Positions 7,726-14,242 of a stretch of 14,242 nucleotides of DNA are shown in pieces; positions within the stretch are counted from its first letter, which is position 1, and each line of letters opens with the position of its first letter. The stretch lies in contig JAFLSP010000036.1 in the NCBI GenBank assembly GCA_022510885.1, forward strand, positions 1 through 14,242, written 5' to 3'. The notes under the pieces are model-generated. The model ran no database searches and was not told the DNA's origin. It saw only the letters and a list, made by a program, of their open reading frames with translations. The translations under genes were made by a program, and so were the position numbers. The stretch comes from Treponema sp. Its GTDB lineage: Bacteria > Spirochaetota > Spirochaetia > Treponematales > Treponemataceae.

Positions 7726-9207
7726 ATGACGACGAGACGAAAGACACGGCAGATGGCGAGCGTCCTCTTGGTTGCGGCGGGCATGGGGTGGTGCGCCGCG
7801 CAAACACCGCTGAACACGCTGCTGTCGGGCTACCTCGCCAACGACCTGACGTTCCAGAAAGCGGCGATTACGGCGCAAAGCGCGTCGCTCTCGCTCGACT
7901 CGGCAAAAATCAACAACGGCATGGCACTCTCGCTTTCTTCGGGAACGATTCGCGTCGCGCCCTCGTCAGACGGGACGACGGTCAGCTTTGAGCCGCAGGC
8001 GGAACTCGCGCTCCCCACGGTGAACGACACGACGCTTTCCGCGGACGTTCCCGTCACGCTCGGGAACGACAACGGAACGACGGTCAAAGATGCGTCGCTT
8101 GAGGTCTCCACGGGCATCATCACGGGCGTGCCGCAGCAGAAGAAAATCGCGGTGCTTGAGGCGGAGCGCAGGCTGCTTGAGGCACAGCGCAGCGCGCAGG
8201 ACGCGGCGGTCACGGCGGAGCGGGATTTCTACGCCGCGCTCAAAAAACTGTACAATTATGCGGTCAGCGTGCTGACCAAGCGCAGCGACCTGTACGACGA
8301 CGAACTGGAGCTTCGCCGCTTGCAGGCACAGGGCTACGCAACGTCGTCGGCGACGTACCAAAAGGCGGACTTGCGCGTGCGCTCCGACCGGCGCGACGTG
8401 ACGGAGGCGGAGCGGCTGCTCGAACGCGAGACGGCGACCTTCGCGCAGAAATGCGGCGTGGAGTACGCCAAGGCGGCGGACGGCGAGAATCAGTACGACG
8501 TGGCGATTGCCTTCCTGCCCTTCGACATTCCGGCCGTGGACATCCTCGACCCCAACTCCTTTCCCGCCGAGTCTTATGCGGCAAGCGAGAGCGCGGCATG
8601 GAGCAAGTACATCGCGCAGCTCAAGCGCGAGGCGGACTACCGGCTGACGCTCAAGGCGAACGCGGGCTACACCTTCAACAACGCCACGGCGCAGTCGGAC
8701 ACGGTTGATGCGGGGCTTTCGCTGTCCTGGAACGGCTTTACGGCAAAGGCGGGCGTGTCGTTCGCCACGGGCAACACGGTGCTCAGCAACAACTACGCCT
8801 CGACCGGGCGGGCGGGCGACCCGCTCTACACGCTGTCCTTCGGGTGGAATCCCAACGCATGGCGGCTCGCGAACATCGACAAGCAGCAGGACGCGCTGGA
8901 CGAGCGGCTGGAGGACATCGCCATTCAGTCCGCCGCGAACGACTACGCCACCGACATGGCGGACAAAATCACGGCGATTTCCGACCTGCTCTGGGCAAAG
9001 GAATCGTACCGAGAGGAATACGAGATGTACGAGCGGCTGGAGCAGGAGACGGAAGCCTGGTACCGGCAGGGCATCGTGACGGAAAGCGACTGGCTTGACG
9101 CGCGGGACAACCGCAGCAAGGCGCAGATAAACCTGCTCATCAACGCGATTGACGTGATTCTGTTCAACAACGAGACGAGACTGCTGTTCCGGGAGGTCGT
9201 GCAGTGA
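7726..9207 (+). CDS. TolC-like outer-membrane efflux protein
   Basis: A 493-residue exported protein. Residues 1-27 form a signal peptide: basic MTTRRKTRQ, hydrophobic ASVLLVAAGMGW, then CAAQ as the likely cleavage region. The rest shows the duplicated TolC layout: beta-rich segments (about 66-133 and 304-380) alternate with long amphipathic helical pairs rich in Ala, Glu and Arg (about 137-245 and 385-490). That suits a trimeric channel with an outer-membrane barrel and a periplasmic helical tunnel. The two internal repeats and the length agree with outer-membrane factors of tripartite exporters. The ATG at 7726 gives the best signal peptide; a GTG at 7720 and an ATG at 7753 are alternatives, and none has a well-placed Shine-Dalgarno. 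It is the first gene of the exporter operon and overlaps the adaptor gene by four bases (GTGA). Confidence 0.88.
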   Translation: MTTRRKTRQMASVLLVAAGMGWCAAQTPLNTLLSGYLANDLTFQKAAITAQSASLSLDSAKINNGMALSLSSGTIRVAPSSDGTTVSFEPQAELALPTVNDTTLSADVPVTLGNDNGTTVKDASLEVSTGIITGVPQQKKIAVLEAERRLLEAQRSAQDAAVTAERDFYAALKKLYNYAVSVLTKRSDLYDDELELRRLQAQGYATSSATYQKADLRVRSDRRDVTEAERLLERETATFAQKCGVEYAKAADGENQYDVAIAFLPFDIPAVDILDPNSFPAESYAASESAAWSKYIAQLKREADYRLTLKANAGYTFNNATAQSDTVDAGLSLSWNGFTAKAGVSFATGNTVLSNNYASTGRAGDPLYTLSFGWNPNAWRLANIDKQQDALDERLEDIAIQSAANDYATDMADKITAISDLLWAKESYREEYEMYERLEQETEAWYRQGIVTESDWLDARDNRSKAQINLLINAIDVILFNNETRLLFREVVQ

Positions 9208-10268
9208 AAAAGAGGCTTTCAAAGGGCGCGGGCATTGCGCTTGGCGCGTTCGGCACTGCCCTCGTGCTTGCGCTTGGCGTGTTCGGCGCGCGGACTGCCG
9301 TGGTCGCCGCCAAAAAGGGCGACGAAGTGACCTACCGCGTGCGCCGGGAAACCTACGAGAACGTGATTGAGATTGCGGGCACGGCGAGCGCGGCAAAGGA
9401 GCAGACCTTGCAGGCAAAGACCGACGGCACGGTGATTGCCGTGTACGCAAAAGAGGGCGACGTGGTGAAAAAAGGCGACGTGCTGCTTCAGGTGGACGAC
9501 ACGACGCAGGTGTACAACCTCGCCAAACTGGACTACGACCTCGCCTCCACGCGGATTACGGGCGCGGCACAGCAGATACGGCTGATGGAAGTGCAGCGCG
9601 CCTCGCTCGTGCAGAAAGTGGACGAATGCAAAATCATCGCCACCTTTGACGGCGTGATTGCCTCGTTCGACGTGGACGAGGGCGGCTACCTTGAGGCGAA
9701 GGACTCCATCGGCACGCTCGTTGACAAATCCTACCTGACGGCAAAAGTGGAGATTGCCGAGACGGACGTGGCGAAGCTCGCCGTGGGGCAGAAGGTGCAG
9801 TTCTCCTTTCCCGCCTACGACGGCACGGTGGAAGGCTACGTGGTCTCCTTCCCCGCAATCGGCGAGGTGACCAGCCGGGGCGCGACCGTCATCAAGGCGA
9901 CCGTGCGCATCGACGACGTTCCCGAGGCGATTCTGCCCAATTTCTCGTTCACGGGCAAAATCCAGATAACCGAGCCGGAGACGAAGCTCGTGGTGGAACG
10001 CTACGCCATCGGGCATGAGCAAGGCAGCGCCTTCGTGGATGTTCTGGAGAACGGCAGGACGACGCGGGTCGCCGTGGAGGTCGAGCCGTATGGCACGGGC
10101 TACGTCAACGTGCTGAGCGGACTTTCCGGCGGCGAGACGCTCAAGGCGCAGAGCGACGCGAGCAAGAGCGGCAGGATGAGCGTGAGCGCGCGCGGCGCGC
10201 CCGCACGGAACAGCGGCGGCAGCAACCGGCAGGGCGGCGGATTCGGCGGGCCGCCGCCGGGATTCTGA
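9204..10268 (+). CDS. MacA/HlyD-like periplasmic adaptor (membrane fusion protein)
   Basis: A 354-residue adaptor that should link the inner-membrane ABC transporter to the TolC-like channel. An N-terminal membrane anchor lies at about 10-31. The split biotinyl/lipoyl domain is clear: GTVIAVYAKEGDVVKKGD from 75 and its partner half GVIASFDVDEGGYLE from 150, followed by a beta-barrel (KVEIAETDVAKLAVGQ) and a membrane-proximal region. Only about 45-50 residues separate the two lipoyl halves, enough for helices of about 20 residues each, well under the hairpin of E. coli MacA. The last 30 residues are a Gly/Pro/Arg/Ser-rich tail ending GGPPPGF. The GTG start has a strong GGGAGG at 9191-9196, seven bases upstream, and overlaps the stop of the TolC gene, so translation is probably coupled. 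Confidence 0.88.
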   Translation: MKKRLSKGAGIALGAFGTALVLALGVFGARTAVVAAKKGDEVTYRVRRETYENVIEIAGTASAAKEQTLQAKTDGTVIAVYAKEGDVVKKGDVLLQVDDTTQVYNLAKLDYDLASTRITGAAQQIRLMEVQRASLVQKVDECKIIATFDGVIASFDVDEGGYLEAKDSIGTLVDKSYLTAKVEIAETDVAKLAVGQKVQFSFPAYDGTVEGYVVSFPAIGEVTSRGATVIKATVRIDDVPEAILPNFSFTGKIQITEPETKLVVERYAIGHEQGSAFVDVLENGRTTRVAVEVEPYGTGYVNVLSGLSGGETLKAQSDASKSGRMSVSARGAPARNSGGSNRQGGGFGGPPPGF

Positions 10269-10280
10269 TTCGGAGCGGAC

Positions 10281-10994
10281 ATGGACGGAGCAAGACGGGT
10301 CATCGGCATGAGCGGCGTGACCAAAGTGTACGCGATGGGCGAAGAGTCCGTGCACGCGCTGCGGGGCATCAGTTTTGACATCTATCAGGGCGAATTCGTC
10401 TCGATTATGGGGCCGAGCGGCAGCGGAAAGTCCACCTGCATGAACATGATAGGCTGCCTTGACCGCCCGACCGCGGGCATCGTGGAAATCGGCGGCAAGG
10501 AGACCGCGCGGATGAGCGAGCGCGAGCTTGCCGTCCTGCGCAACAAGACGGTCGGCTTTGTCTTCCAGCAGTACCACCTGCTGCCCTCGATGACCGTGCT
10601 GGAGAACGTGATGCTTCCCCTGCGCTATCAGGGCATGGACCGCGCCGAGCGACGCGACCGGGCGGAAGCCGCGCTTGCCCGCGTGGGACTGGAGAACCGC
10701 ATGACGCACCTGCCCAACGAACTGAGCGGCGGACAGAAACAGCGGGTCGCCATCGCGCGCGCCACCGTCACGCAGCCGTCCATCATCCTTGCCGACGAGC
10801 CGACGGGCGCGCTCGACAGCTCCACGGGCAACGCCGTCCTTGCGCTGTTCGGCGAGATAAACGCGGCCGGCACGACCATCGTAATCGTGACCCACGACCC
10901 GAACATCGGCGCGAGCACCAGACGCTGCATCCGCATTCTGGACGGGCTGATTCAGAGCGACACGCTGAACGGAGCGGGAGGCGCGGATGTTTGA
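10281..10994 (+). CDS. MacB/LolD-type ABC transporter ATP-binding protein
   Basis: A 237-residue ATPase with every ABC landmark intact: Walker A GPSGSGKST at 44-52, Q-loop VFQQYHLLP with Gln96-Gln97, signature LSGGQ at 148-152, Walker B ILADEP with Asp172 and the catalytic Glu173, a D-loop (GALDSSTG), and the H-loop His205 (VTHDP). The sequence resembles the MacB/LolD/FtsE group, which power mechanotransmission-type permeases rather than classical import. It is a separate polypeptide, unlike E. coli MacB, where ATPase and permease are fused. A GGAG at 10272-10275 lies five bases before the ATG. The gene follows the adaptor by 12 bp and overlaps the permease gene by 8 bp, so it should drive the same exporter complex at the cytoplasmic face. 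Confidence 0.95.
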   Translation: MDGARRVIGMSGVTKVYAMGEESVHALRGISFDIYQGEFVSIMGPSGSGKSTCMNMIGCLDRPTAGIVEIGGKETARMSERELAVLRNKTVGFVFQQYHLLPSMTVLENVMLPLRYQGMDRAERRDRAEAALARVGLENRMTHLPNELSGGQKQRVAIARATVTQPSIILADEPTGALDSSTGNAVLALFGEINAAGTTIVIVTHDPNIGASTRRCIRILDGLIQSDTLNGAGGADV

Positions 10995-12177
10995 GGACTT
11001 CATCGATTCGCTGCGCAACTTTGCGCGCAACAAGACGCGCACGATTCTCTCGCTGCTCGGCGTGATTATCGGCGTGGCAAGCGTCATCCTGATTACGAGC
11101 ATGGGGCAAAGCTCCACCAAGGAAATCGAAGGCACCTTCGGGTCGAGCGGGCTTGACCTGGTGCAGGTCAGCTCCGGCTTCATGCGGCGCAGGCGGGAGG
11201 CGGTCTCGCTCAAGTTCGACGAGGCCTTCCGGCAGGAACTGTTCGACAACGTGCGCAACATCAGGCGGATATGGTACAAGAATTCGCTTTCCGCCACGCT
11301 CAGCTACGGCGACACGAGCGTGACGGCGAGCTGCACGGCAATCGAGCCGGGCTACCTTGAGATGTGCGCCCTCGCCCTCGACTACGGCGACTACTTTTCC
11401 GTGACCGACGACGTGTACGGCGGCCAGAAAGTCATCCTCGGCAGCGAAGTCGCGACCGCGCTCTTCCCCGACGGCAACGCGGTGGGACGCGGCATCCTCC
11501 TGGTGACGAGCAACGTGCCGTTCAGTTTTTCCGTCGTCGGCGTGCTGAAGGAGCAGACGAGCGGCATGGAGAACAGCACGTCGGGCATCTACATTCCGCG
11601 CGGCTTCTACGACAAGAAAATCTCCCCCAACCCCGACGCCTCCACGGTGATGGTGCAGGCGGAAAGCCCCGCGTTCTGCACGCAAATCGTGAACGACGTG
11701 ACCGACTGGGCGGCGCGGAAGACGGGCACGGAAGGCTCGGTCAACGCCATGTCCATGCAGACCATCATAGAGCAGATGAACACGATTACGCGGACGATGA
11801 GCCTCATGCTGTCGGGCATCGCGGCAATCAGCCTGCTCGTGGGCGGCATCGGCATTATGAATATCATGATTGTGACCGTCACCGAACGCCGGCAGGAAAT
11901 CGGCATCCGCAAGGCGCTTGGCGCAAGCCCCGCCGCAATCCGCCGCCAGTTCCTGGTGGAGAGCGCGAGCATCACGCTGCTGGGCGGCACGCTCGGCATC
12001 ATACTCGGCATCGCGCTGAGTTTTGCCGTGGAGTACGTGCGCGGCCAGCCCCTCGCCATTCAGGCAGGCGCGTGCGTCGTGTCCTTCGTGTTCAGCGTGT
12101 TCGTCGGCGTGTTCTTCGGCCTGAACCCCGCCAGCCGCGCCGCCCGCCTTGACCCCGTAGACGCACTGGCAGGGTGA
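10987..12177 (+). CDS. MacB-like FtsX-domain ABC permease
   Basis: A 396-residue integral membrane protein with the standard MacB-type layout. The N-terminal NKTRTILSLLGVIIGVAS segment leads into membrane helix 1 (about 18-40). A periplasmic core domain of roughly 230 residues follows. The C-terminal FtsX region has three helices, at about 273-297 (with GGIGIMNIM), 325-347 and 360-380, and the conserved ERRQEIGIRKALGA motif on the cytoplasmic side that couples to the ATPase. It ends PASRAARLDPVDALAG, a typical C-terminus for this family. The ATG has GGGAGG at 10976-10981 five bases upstream and lies inside the last codons of the ATPase gene (8 bp overlap). Substrates of this family include peptides, toxins, lipids and lipoproteins; which applies here is not visible. 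Confidence 0.94.
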   Translation: MFEDFIDSLRNFARNKTRTILSLLGVIIGVASVILITSMGQSSTKEIEGTFGSSGLDLVQVSSGFMRRRREAVSLKFDEAFRQELFDNVRNIRRIWYKNSLSATLSYGDTSVTASCTAIEPGYLEMCALALDYGDYFSVTDDVYGGQKVILGSEVATALFPDGNAVGRGILLVTSNVPFSFSVVGVLKEQTSGMENSTSGIYIPRGFYDKKISPNPDASTVMVQAESPAFCTQIVNDVTDWAARKTGTEGSVNAMSMQTIIEQMNTITRTMSLMLSGIAAISLLVGGIGIMNIMIVTVTERRQEIGIRKALGASPAAIRRQFLVESASITLLGGTLGIILGIALSFAVEYVRGQPLAIQAGACVVSFVFSVFVGVFFGLNPASRAARLDPVDALAG

Positions 12178-12180
12178 GAC

Positions 12181-12191
12181 TTCCCCCTCCG
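12181..12191. repeat. 11-mer repeated in inverted orientation beyond prfA
   Basis: TTCCCCCTCCG here is the exact reverse complement of 13314-13324 (CGGAGGGGGAA), so the same 11-mer lies in both spacers flanking prfA, pointing in opposite directions. In this spacer it lies at the position of a poor -35 (TTCCCC at 12181-12186, 17 bp from the prfA -10). It may be a remnant of a dispersed palindromic repeat, or chance. Confidence 0.35.
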
Positions 12192-12200
12192 TCGCTTTTC

Positions 12201-12209
12201 TGCTAAAAT
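12201..12209 (+). promoter_or_regulatory. Extended -10 promoter of prfA
   Basis: TGCTAAAAT is an extended -10 element (TG, one base, then TAAAAT at 12204-12209). It ends five bases before the prfA ATG at 12215. Transcription from it would begin at or just after the ATG. The only purine-rich sequence near the start, AAGG (12210-12213), is one base from the ATG and too close to act as a normal Shine-Dalgarno. prfA may alternatively be read through from the exporter operon, since no terminator separates them. Confidence 0.5.
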
Positions 12210-12214
12210 AAGGC

Positions 12215-13294
12215 ATGGACTTACTCAAGAAACTTGACGAGCTGGCGGCACGGTTTAAGGAAGTGGGCGAGGAGATACAGAACCCCGACCTCGTGAAAGA
12301 CCAGAAGAAATACAAGGACATCATGCGCGAGCACGGCTACCTGAGCGAGGTGGACGAGCTGGGCGGCGAGTACCGCAGGATTCTGCGGGGCATTGAGGAC
12401 GCAAAGCAGATGATTACCGCCGAGGACGACGCGGAGATGAAGGAGATGGCGCGCGAGGAGCTGAAGTCGCTTGAGGAGGAGCTGCCCCGCATGGAGGAGC
12501 GGCTCAAGCTCAAGCTCATTCCGCCCGACCCGCTCGACGAGAAGAACATCATCCTCGAAATCCGCTCGGCGGCGGGCGGCGACGAGGCGAGCCTGTTCGT
12601 GCGCGACCTGTGGGAGATGTACTGCCACCTTGCCGACCGCAAGGGCTGGAAGACCGAGACGATGGAGGCGCAGGAGACCGAGGTGGGCGGCTTCAACAAA
12701 ATCGTCACGGCGATTGCGGGCAAGTTCGTCTACGGAACGCTGCGGTGGGAGAGCGGCGTGCACCGCGTACAGCGCGTTCCCGCCACGGAAAGCCAGGGCC
12801 GCTTGCAGACCTCCACGGCGACGGTGGCGGTGCTGCCCGAGGCGGAGGAGGCGGACGTGCACATCAACCCGAACGACGTGCGCGTGGACGTGATGCGCGC
12901 GGGCGGCCCGGGCGGGCAGTGCGTCAACACGACGGACAGCGCGGTGCGCCTCACGCACATCCCCACGGGCATCGTGGTCATCCAGCAGGACCAGAAGTCG
13001 CAGATTAAGAACAAGGAGAAGGCGTGGCAGGTGCTGCGCGCGCGGCTGTTCGACTTTGAGCAGAGCAAACTGGACGCGGAGCGTTCCTCCGCGCGCCGCA
13101 GCATGGTGGGCAACGGCGACCGCTCGGAGAAAATCCGCACCTACAACTTCCCGCAGGACCGCATCACCGACCACCGCATCAACCTGAGCGTGCATAACCT
13201 GCCCGGCTTTATGATGGGCAACATGGACGACATGCTCGACGCGCTCAACGTGTACGCCAAGGAAGAGCAGTTCAAGGAAGCGGCAGGGGCATAG
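12215..13294 (+). CDS. prfA: Peptide chain release factor 1
   Basis: This 359-residue protein reads UAA and UAG stop codons in the ribosomal A site and triggers release of the finished peptide. The class-defining tripeptide is PAT at 189-191, in [10 protein letters not shown], as in RF1 and unlike the SPF of RF2. The universal GGQ is at 233-235, in [20 protein letters not shown]; Gln235 is the residue that PrmC methylates. The helical N-terminal domain, the [12 protein letters not shown] segment of domain 2 and the C-terminal [15 protein letters not shown] motif are all present, and the length is that of standard RF1 proteins. The ATG at 12215 gives the normal N-terminus but lacks a well-spaced Shine-Dalgarno. 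It lies 37 bp after the permease gene and 75 bp before the ATG chosen for prmC, the gene for its modifying enzyme. Confidence 0.98.
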   Translation: MDLLKKLDELAARFKEVGEEIQNPDLVKDQKKYKDIMREHGYLSEVDELGGEYRRILRGIEDAKQMITAEDDAEMKEMAREELKSLEEELPRMEERLKLKLIPPDPLDEKNIILEIRSAAGGDEASLFVRDLWEMYCHLADRKGWKTETMEAQETEVGGFNKIVTAIAGKFVYGTLRWESGVHRVQRVPATESQGRLQTSTATVAVLPEAEEADVHINPNDVRVDVMRAGGPGGQCVNTTDSAVRLTHIPTGIVVIQQDQKSQIKNKEKAWQVLRARLFDFEQSKLDAERSSARRSMVGNGDRSEKIRTYNFPQDRITDHRINLSVHNLPGFMMGNMDDMLDALNVYAKEEQFKEAAGA

Positions 13295-13297
13295 CGC

Positions 13298-13359
13298 GTG
13301 GGCGCGGAAATCCCGGAGGGGGAACGCCTTCCCCCTGGTTCGCGCTGCGTTGCGCCCAC
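13298..13359. repeat. Compound inverted repeat in the prfA-prmC spacer
   Basis: An outer eight-base perfect stem (GTGGGCGC at 13298-13305 with GCGCCCAC at 13352-13359) encloses an inner perfect eight-base hairpin (AGGGGGAA at 13317-13324, loop CGCC, TTCCCCCT at 13329-13336). No T-tract follows, so it is not a typical terminator. It may act as an mRNA stability or translation-control element, or be a copy of an intergenic palindromic repeat. The left inner arm contains the 11-mer also found inverted upstream of prfA. Confidence 0.6.
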
Positions 13360-13369
13360 CGTCGCCGGC

Positions 13370-14242
13370 ATGAAACGCCGTATCGCCGCGCTTTTGGACA
13401 CGTCGCCCACGCCGCAGCTGGACGCGGACTGCATTCTGCAATGGATTCTGCATTGCGACAAGACTCAGTTGCTCCTGCGCCGCGACGACGTGCTGACCGA
13501 GGCGCAGGCCGCCGCCGCAGAGACCGCCGCCGCCAGGCGCAGGACGGGCTTTCCGGTTGCGTACATCACGGGCAGCAAGGAATTCTTCGGCAATGACTTC
13601 TACGTGACCCCCGCCGTCCTCATCCCCAAGCCGGACACGGAGCTGCTCGTGGAGCAGACGATTGCCGCCGTCCGCGACATGCAGGCGGCACACCCGGGCG
13701 AGCCGCTTGCCGTCTGCGACATGTGCGCGGGAAGCGGGTGCGTGGGCATCTCCGTCATGCTTGCGCTCGGCGGCGGCATATCGCTCACGCTTGCCGACAT
13801 CAGCGCGGACGCATTGCAGGTTGCCCGCACGAACGCGCGCCGCCTGCTTCCCCCCGCCGCACAAGCGGACGTGCGCTTCGTGCAGTCCAATTTGTTTGCG
13901 CACGTGCCGCAGACTTTCCACGTCATCGCCGCGAACCCCCCGTATGTGCCGCACTCACAGGCAGAAGCGCTCCTTCAGGACGGCCGCGGAGAGCCGCTGC
14001 TCGCCCTAGACGGCGACGTGACCGAGACCGGCGCATGGAGCGGCACGGAGACCGGGCTTGCGCTCATGCGCCGCTTCGTTCCGCAGGCATACGCGCGCCT
14101 CGCCCCCGGCGGCATCCTGCTGACGGAGACCGGCGAGTACAACGCGCGGGCAACGGCGGACTGCTTTGCGGCGGCGGGCCTTGCGGACGTGCGCATGGAA
14201 AGGGATTTGAGCGGGCAACTGCGCAATGTGATTGGCAGGAAG
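13370..14242 (+). CDS. prmC: Peptide chain release factor N5-glutamine methyltransferase (runs off right edge)
   Basis: The open frame runs from the ATG at 13370 for 291 codons to the last base of the window without a stop. The product is a SAM-dependent methyltransferase that modifies the GGQ glutamine of release factors. The N-terminal helical domain contains LDADCILQWIL. The linker YITGSKEFFG and LIPKPDTELLVEQ come next. SAM motif I is DMCAGSGCVGI at 117-127, and the catalytic NPPY is at 189-192. The end (SGQLRNVIGRK) resembles normal PrmC C-termini, so the stop is probably only a few bases outside. A stretch of roughly ten extra residues rich in Thr and Gly (DVTETGAWSGTETG) follows GEPLLALDG. 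The ATG gives the usual N-terminus but has no Shine-Dalgarno; an in-frame GTG at 13298, with AGGGG at 13285-13289, would add 24 residues that look unlike the family. Confidence 0.93.
   Translation, partial: MKRRIAALLDTSPTPQLDADCILQWILHCDKTQLLLRRDDVLTEAQAAAAETAAARRRTGFPVAYITGSKEFFGNDFYVTPAVLIPKPDTELLVEQTIAAVRDMQAAHPGEPLAVCDMCAGSGCVGISVMLALGGGISLTLADISADALQVARTNARRLLPPAAQADVRFVQSNLFAHVPQTFHVIAANPPYVPHSQAEALLQDGRGEPLLALDGDVTETGAWSGTETGLALMRRFVPQAYARLAPGGILLTETGEYNARATADCFAAAGLADVRMERDLSGQLRNVIGRK

Noticed and set aside
9219..11297. A minus-strand open frame of 692 codons across three exporter genes
   Set aside because: The translation is a His/Arg/Ala/Val-rich shadow with no domain, and the plus strand carries three clear, motif-complete genes. 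GC-rich third positions keep the antisense frame open.
12221..13954. A minus-strand open frame of 577 codons opposite prfA and prmC
   Set aside because: Its composition is the same His/Arg/Val-rich antisense type, and the opposite strand encodes unmistakable RF1 and PrmC.

Overview
This 14.2 kb window is an ordinary-looking, gene-dense piece of a GC-rich bacterial chromosome. It holds eleven protein genes, ten complete and one cut at the right edge, with no rRNA, tRNA, CRISPR array or insertion sequence that I can see. The best guess for the source is a GC-rich spirochaete of the Treponema group. The reasons are a eukaryote/plant-like group II phosphofructokinase of about 480 residues, a TPR protein with a loose lipobox, a TraB/PrgY protein, and a split MacA/MacB-like exporter with a TolC-like partner. 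This placement is inference; there is no 16S or other definitive marker.

Left part (1-5000): a group II 6-phosphofructokinase gene (+) converges on a GH63/MGH1-like glycoside hydrolase gene (-). The two share a bidirectional hairpin terminator. Next comes an uncharacterised gene (-) for a membrane-anchored protein of about 626 residues with a Pro/Ala/Gln-rich tail. It is divergent from the rest of the window across a short AT-rich promoter region (about 4960-5040).

Middle (5041-7627): a secreted or lipidated TPR protein gene overlaps by 14 bp a TraB/PrgY-family membrane protein gene, so the two form a translationally coupled pair. An AT-rich 98 bp spacer with an inverted repeat and a -10 box follows. 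After it comes a compact four-gene operon (7726-12177): TolC-like outer-membrane factor, MacA-like periplasmic adaptor, MacB/LolD-like ATPase and MacB-like FtsX permease, joined by overlaps or a 12 bp gap. Together they should make a tripartite envelope exporter. The adaptor has an unusually short helical hairpin.

Right part (12215-14242): prfA (release factor 1) and prmC (the methyltransferase that modifies the GGQ glutamine of release factors) lie in the usual order. They are separated by a 75 bp GC-rich spacer that can fold into a compound stem-loop. prmC runs off the end of the window with an open frame and appears essentially complete.

I found no convincing undescribed system. The items most worth a second look are possible leaderless starts at tolC and prfA, the structured prfA-prmC spacer with an 11-mer that recurs inverted upstream of prfA, the short-hairpin adaptor, and the unknown anchored protein with its low-complexity tail.
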